Assembly: GCF_030389965.1 (NCBI RefSeq)
Contig: NZ_CP128399.1
Coordinates: 2,222,934 to 2,286,933, forward strand
Length of the DNA stretch: 64,000 nucleotides
Direction: 5' to 3'
Origin: Candidatus Chlorohelix allophototropha
GTDB taxonomy: Bacteria; Chloroflexota; Chloroflexia; Chloroheliales; Chloroheliaceae
Below the pieces are notes generated by a model. The model was not told the DNA's origin. It saw only the letters and a program-made list of their open reading frames with translations, and searched no databases. How positions within the stretch are numbered: position 1 is the first letter of the stretch; each line of letters starts with the position of its first letter. Shown here piece after piece: positions 60,664-64,000 of this stretch. The translations under genes and the position numbers were made by a program.

Positions 60664-62385
60664 CTAACCTTGCAACCACAAAAGCTGGTAAATATCCAAG
60701 CTAACCGCTTCGTTCGCCCGGTATTTAATCCCACTCAGCAAATCCAGATATTCTTGCCCATGATCAGCGCCTATAATGCTAGAAATAGAAGCAAGAGTTT
60801 GCACGCGGTCTGTCACATTCAGGAGGCACAGAATCCGCTCTGAACCATCCGGCGCAGTTCGCTGCAAGGCAAATATAGCGGGTGAAGTTTCCAAAAGCTC
60901 TTGCGCGGCATTGGGATGAAAGGTTTTATGCCTTGCCCTTAAGTGCAAAAGCTCTGTATATGCCTCGAAAATCCGCGCCTCTCTAGTTGACGAGTCTGCC
61001 AACGCCGCTTCCAGTTCGGGCAGTTTAAGCTTCTGACGATTAAGCGTGCGCGCGCGTCCGGTTTGCGCAAAACCCTCCTGCCAACTTGGCGAGCCGAACA
61101 AGCTGTGAAAATAAATTCCCGGCATCCCCTGAAAGGATAGCAATATCGCTTGTGATGCCATAAATCGCTTGATTTTAATTTCCTCGCCCTCGGTAGGGTT
61201 AGATAATGCATCAAAGTACGTTATGTTAAGTTCATAGGGGCTTTGGCTACCGTCAGGGTTGTTCTTATAACTTACCTGCCCGCCGTGCTGCAAAGTAGTC
61301 GCCACTAGATTCTCAATCTCAGCATCACTCAGGATGCCCTTTGCCGGAACTACTCCTATACCATCATGCGAAGCTAGAAAGTTAAAGAAAGTGGTTTGCG
61401 CAGAAGGGGCAGCCAAATCTCTCGCCCACAGCCTGAGTTTGCTCGAATCTCCCGTTAACAGGGTGTGCAGGGTCAGTGGTACAAGCGGGAACTGGTACAC
61501 CATTTGCGCTTCATTATAACCATCGCCAAAATAGCTGATATTATCACGGTGCGGCACATTGGTTTCAGTCACCAGCAATGTAGCAGGCGCGAGTTCATCC
61601 AGTACGGCGCGCCACAGTTGCACTACCGCATGCGTTTGGGGCAAGTGAATACAGTTTGTGCCAACCTCCTTCCACAAATAACCAATGGCATCCAGCCGAA
61701 TCAAACTTGCACCTTTGGAAACATAGAATAATAGCAACTCAGTTATGTCAAGTAACAATTGAGGATTCCTAAAATTCAAGTCAATCTGATCGACGCTAAA
61801 GGTTGTCCAAACATGTTGCCTACCTCCCGCAGTTTCAAAAGCGGTTAGCAAAGGCAAAGTGCGCGGGCGAGTTACGCCGGAGAGGTCAAGACGCGGGTCA
61901 GCAACAAGAAAATAATCTTGGTAAAGCGACTCCCCTTTCAGAAACCCTTGAAACCAAGCGCTACTGGCAGAAATATGATTAATCACCGCATCGAACATCA
62001 GCTTGAAATCGCCCTCTAGCACGGCAATATCGCCCCAGTCGCCTAGATTGGCATCAACCTGACGATAATCAACCACCGAAAAGCCATCATCGCTGGTATA
62101 GGGGTAAAAGGGCAGAATATGTACGCTATTGGTCAAACCCTTCAAATGGGAGGCGAGGAACTGATGTAGGGTGGCGAGGTGGGTTTGCCCCTCCTGCTGC
62201 ACCTGATCACCATAGGTAATTAAGATTGCGTCTTTCTCGCTGAATCGCCCGGCTGGGTTTGGCGGACGTTCTTTTAGAAAGGCATATTTCAACAGAAGCT
62301 TTTCCAGCTTATCGAAAGTTTCTTGCCCTAATTGAGCGCCGTAAATAAACTCCAGTTTCTGCTTGATTTGACCGATTCCAACCAT
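60664..62385 (-). CDS. GH13 glucoside phosphorylase (sucrose/glucosylglycerate phosphorylase type)
   Basis: The 573-residue enzyme has a GH13 barrel. HILPFYPYTSDDGFSVVDY is the subfamily-18 hallmark, nucleophile Asp232 is in LIRLDAIGYLW, acid/base Glu274 in LVTETNVPH and the third Asp in ASHDGIG. These phosphorylases split an alpha-glucoside with phosphate to give glucose 1-phosphate. Sucrose phosphorylases are usually ~490 residues. The longer chain and extra N-terminal ~50 residues are closer to glucosylglycerate phosphorylase/YcjM-type members, but specificity is not settled. A promoter whose -10 overlaps a palindrome lies at 62406-62449. Confidence 0.88.
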   Translation of the reverse strand: MVGIGQIKQKLEFIYGAQLGQETFDKLEKLLLKYAFLKERPPNPAGRFSEKDAILITYGDQVQQEGQTHLATLHQFLASHLKGLTNSVHILPFYPYTSDDGFSVVDYRQVDANLGDWGDIAVLEGDFKLMFDAVINHISASSAWFQGFLKGESLYQDYFLVADPRLDLSGVTRPRTLPLLTAFETAGGRQHVWTTFSVDQIDLNFRNPQLLLDITELLLFYVSKGASLIRLDAIGYLWKEVGTNCIHLPQTHAVVQLWRAVLDELAPATLLVTETNVPHRDNISYFGDGYNEAQMVYQFPLVPLTLHTLLTGDSSKLRLWARDLAAPSAQTTFFNFLASHDGIGVVPAKGILSDAEIENLVATTLQHGGQVSYKNNPDGSQSPYELNITYFDALSNPTEGEEIKIKRFMASQAILLSFQGMPGIYFHSLFGSPSWQEGFAQTGRARTLNRQKLKLPELEAALADSSTREARIFEAYTELLHLRARHKTFHPNAAQELLETSPAIFALQRTAPDGSERILCLLNVTDRVQTLASISSIIGADHGQEYLDLLSGIKYRANEAVSLDIYQLLWLQG

Positions 62386-62405
62386 TTGTCGTTCTCTCTT
62401 GCTAC

Positions 62406-62449
62406 TACTATCCTACATTAATAGTAGCAAAGTATAGAGCGCATAACAA
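62406..62449 (-). promoter_or_regulatory. GH13 promoter with 21-base operator, copy 2
   Basis: On the minus strand TTGTTA (62444-62449) and TACTAT (62421-62426) are 17 bases apart. The -10 box is one arm of TACTATCCTAC...ATAGTA (62406-62426), so a bound repressor would block the polymerase. A wider palindrome TTGCTACTA...TAGTAGCAA surrounds it (62400-62430 region). Confidence 0.65.
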
Positions 62450-62523
62450 TGGGAATTTATGGTAGTTTCGAGTATAATTTCGGGCGTATTGGTTCATTTA
62501 ATCATATGTGGGGAGTAAAATAA

Positions 62524-63282
62524 ATGTGCTATGACGATAAAGCGCAACCGCCGATTCCACCGGGTGCGGGTGGTTCGGCACAGGGCGAAGAATTGATTCT
62601 GGAAGCCGCCGACGGCAACAAGTTTTTGGCATTTGCGGCGCATCCTGCCAAGCCAGGCAAAGCGGCAGTACTGATTTATCCCGATGTGCGAGGTCTGCAC
62701 AACTTTTACAAAGAATTGGCGCTACGTTTCGGGGAAATTGGCATTACCGCGCTGGCAATAGATTATTTCGGGCGTACCGCCGGGCTAACCTCACGCGATG
62801 AATCCTTCGAATTTATGCCCCATGTCCAGCAATTACTAATAGACAACTTCTTTCAGGATGTAGCAGCGGGCTTGAGTTACTTACGTCAACAAGGTGAAGC
62901 TGGTTCAGCTATATTCGTGGTGGGTTTCTGTATGGGCGGTTCGCTTACGCTGGTTAGCGGCACAAATAAAGAGTTCGGTTTCGCGGGACTAATTCCATTT
63001 TACGCCGGGCTAACTCGAAATTTTGGAGGCAGAGGCACAGCCCTTGATCTAGCGGATAGGGTGAGTTATCCGGTGCTAGGTTTGTTTGGCGGTAACGACC
63101 CCGGAATCCCTGTAAATGACGTAAATGCGCTGGAAACAAAGTTACGCGCTACTGGGATTGAAACCAATATCAAAATCTACGAAGGTGCGACTCACAGCTT
63201 CTTCGACCGTCGCTACGAAGAATTCGCCGATGCTTCCGCCGATGCATGGAATCAGATATTGAGCTTTATTTCATCTCATTAA
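62524..63282 (+). CDS. dienelactone hydrolase family protein
   Basis: This 252-residue alpha/beta hydrolase has the triad Cys136 (GFCMGGS), Asp192 (GGNDPGI) and His224 (GATHSFF), the Cys-nucleophile set of dienelactone hydrolases. Members hydrolyse lactones or esters in aromatic breakdown and detoxification; many are of unknown substrate. GGGGAG lies 9 bases before the ATG. It is divergent from the GH13 gene and has its own terminator. Confidence 0.9.
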   Translation: MCYDDKAQPPIPPGAGGSAQGEELILEAADGNKFLAFAAHPAKPGKAAVLIYPDVRGLHNFYKELALRFGEIGITALAIDYFGRTAGLTSRDESFEFMPHVQQLLIDNFFQDVAAGLSYLRQQGEAGSAIFVVGFCMGGSLTLVSGTNKEFGFAGLIPFYAGLTRNFGGRGTALDLADRVSYPVLGLFGGNDPGIPVNDVNALETKLRATGIETNIKIYEGATHSFFDRRYEEFADASADAWNQILSFISSH

Positions 63283-63288
63283 TCTAAA

Positions 63289-63322
63289 TGGCGCATCCTA
63301 TCAAGATGCGCCATACTTTTAC
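63289..63322 (+). terminator. dienelactone hydrolase terminator
   Basis: TGGCGCATC (63289-63297) pairs with GATGCGCCA (63305-63313), followed by TACTTTTACTTT. Confidence 0.8.
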
Positions 63323-63425
63323 TTTCAGGGCTAATACCGATGACGCACTAGCGCATAATAGGAGGGCTACGAAGTGTCGAAGAATAGCAGGGCACCCTCC
63401 CTTCCTTACCTACTCGCCTGAACTT

Positions 63426-64000
63426 CTACTTCCGAGACACTTTATCTAGCCGCTGCTTCTCGTCCTCGGTGAGTCGCCAGCCCATTGCTCCGGCATTTTG
63501 TTCGGATTGACGCGGATTCTTTGCACCAGGAATCGCTACAATCAGTTCGTCCTTTGAGAGTAACCAGTTCAAGGCTACCTGTGATGGGGTTTTATCGCGT
63601 TCTAAAGCTATTGCCAGCACCTCGCGAACTACCGAATCAGCCTTTGCCAAACCAGACGCTCGAAAATCGGGCATGAAACGGCGTATTCCCGGTACGGCTT
63701 GTGCCGCTGTTCCACTATATTTGCCGCTCAACAAGCCTTTTGCCAATGGACTGTAGGCAATCAGTGTGATGTTCAAGCGGCGGCAAGTTTCCAGCACTCC
63801 GTTTGCTTCTGGCTTGCGATATAGCAAGTTATATTGCACCTGATTGGAAGCCAAAGGTACTCCCATTTGTTTGAGCAGCGAATAAGCCTGCTTCATTTGC
63901 GGGGCGTTATAATTGGAAATACCTACCGCGCGAACCTTACCCGCTTTGACCGCTTTTGCCAGCCCATTCATAAGATCGGACTGACTAATAAGGCTAAAAG
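63426..64000 (-). CDS. aldo/keto reductase, cut by right window edge
   Basis: The visible C-terminal ~190 residues show AKR features: GKVRAVGISNYNAPQM, NQVQYNLLYRK, IAYSPLAKGLLSGKY and IVAIPGAKNP, which binds NADPH in this family. The Asp-Tyr-Lys part of the active site lies beyond the edge. The frame stays open from ATG 63971 to base 64000 (residues ...LISQSDLMNGLAKA), matching the family, so the ATG is internal and the start is outside the window. It probably reduces a small aldehyde or ketone. Confidence 0.9.
   Translation of the reverse strand, partial: FSLISQSDLMNGLAKAVKAGKVRAVGISNYNAPQMKQAYSLLKQMGVPLASNQVQYNLLYRKPEANGVLETCRRLNITLIAYSPLAKGLLSGKYSGTAAQAVPGIRRFMPDFRASGLAKADSVVREVLAIALERDKTPSQVALNWLLSKDELIVAIPGAKNPRQSEQNAGAMGWRLTEDEKQRLDKVSRK

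Noticed and set aside
1-64000. tRNA, rRNA, CRISPR or prophage regions
   Set aside because: No cloverleaf with CCA-type acceptor, no rRNA-like conserved blocks, no regularly spaced repeats and no phage structural genes were seen by eye.

Overview
The window is bacterial chromosome and most probably comes from a member of the Chloroflexota. This is inferred from family style, not from a marker-gene search. The clues are several secreted or anchored proteins with long Ala/Thr- or Pro/Thr-rich spacers, a twin-arginine lipoprotein sugar binder, a sortase joined to an FERRALTYTP...NVGRHYYNWRY-type surface domain, an alaS / baseplate-J-like membrane protein / ruvX cluster, and many TTG and GTG starts. 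Coding density is high. I saw no tRNA, rRNA, CRISPR array or intact insertion sequence. Both ends cut a gene: a histidine kinase on the left and an aldo/keto reductase on the right.

Layout. 1-11.7 kb: sensor kinase (partial), MFS transporter, a carotenoid-oxidoreductase-like flavoprotein paired with a [2Fe-2S] protein that has an unusual C-terminal extension, rpsO with a long leader, a chemoreceptor, a subtilisin-like lipoprotein and an ROK sugar kinase. 11.8-20.1 kb: an eight-gene sugar operon made of an FrcBCA-type ABC importer, an aldose-epimerase-like protein, a P-loop kinase, an ROK repressor and two overlapping PfkB-family kinases. It is preceded by a strong promoter inside TTGAC/GTCAA repeats and a leader with a terminator-like hairpin. 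20.2-25.3 kb: a MITE-like element and a surface-polysaccharide operon whose first gene fuses a pyruvyl transferase to a flippase. 25.5-28.8 kb: FGGY kinase plus HAD phosphatase behind one copy of a ~210-base dispersed repeat, a possible structured RNA, and an acyltransferase. 28.9-31.4 kb: PadR-controlled ABC exporter. 31.6-36.2 kb: Thr-rich membrane protein, cytochrome-b-like membrane protein, two-component pair, GAPDH. 36.3-41.4 kb: second repeat copy followed by a hybrid kinase, a CheY-like receiver and an Hpt-REC-REC-GGDEF protein, which look like one phosphorelay ending in c-di-GMP synthesis. 41.5-45 kb: sortase, FabH, PPIase lipoprotein. 45.2-47.8 kb: a minimal [NiFe] hydrogenase (small, large, protease) with a Rex-like site. 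48.1-52.6 kb: membrane-anchored serine hydrolase, decayed IS4-type transposase, and an ABC exporter with an XRE-pentapeptide regulator that looks acquired. 53.1-58.6 kb: alaS / baseplate-J-like protein / ruvX. 58.8-64 kb: amidase, small protein, GH13 phosphorylase, dienelactone hydrolase, aldo/keto reductase, with a 21-base palindrome shared by two intergenic regions.

The clearest leads beyond routine annotation are the paired ~210-base repeat upstream of two unrelated genes (25531-25740, 36280-36499), the candidate RNA with two mutually exclusive pairings at 28039-28134, the shared 21-base operator around the GH13 gene, the PadR operator pair, the Rex-like hydrogenase operator, the pyruvyl transferase-flippase fusion, and the ferredoxin-plus-carotenoid-oxidoreductase pair that could relate to chlorosomes. 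I found no obvious defence system.
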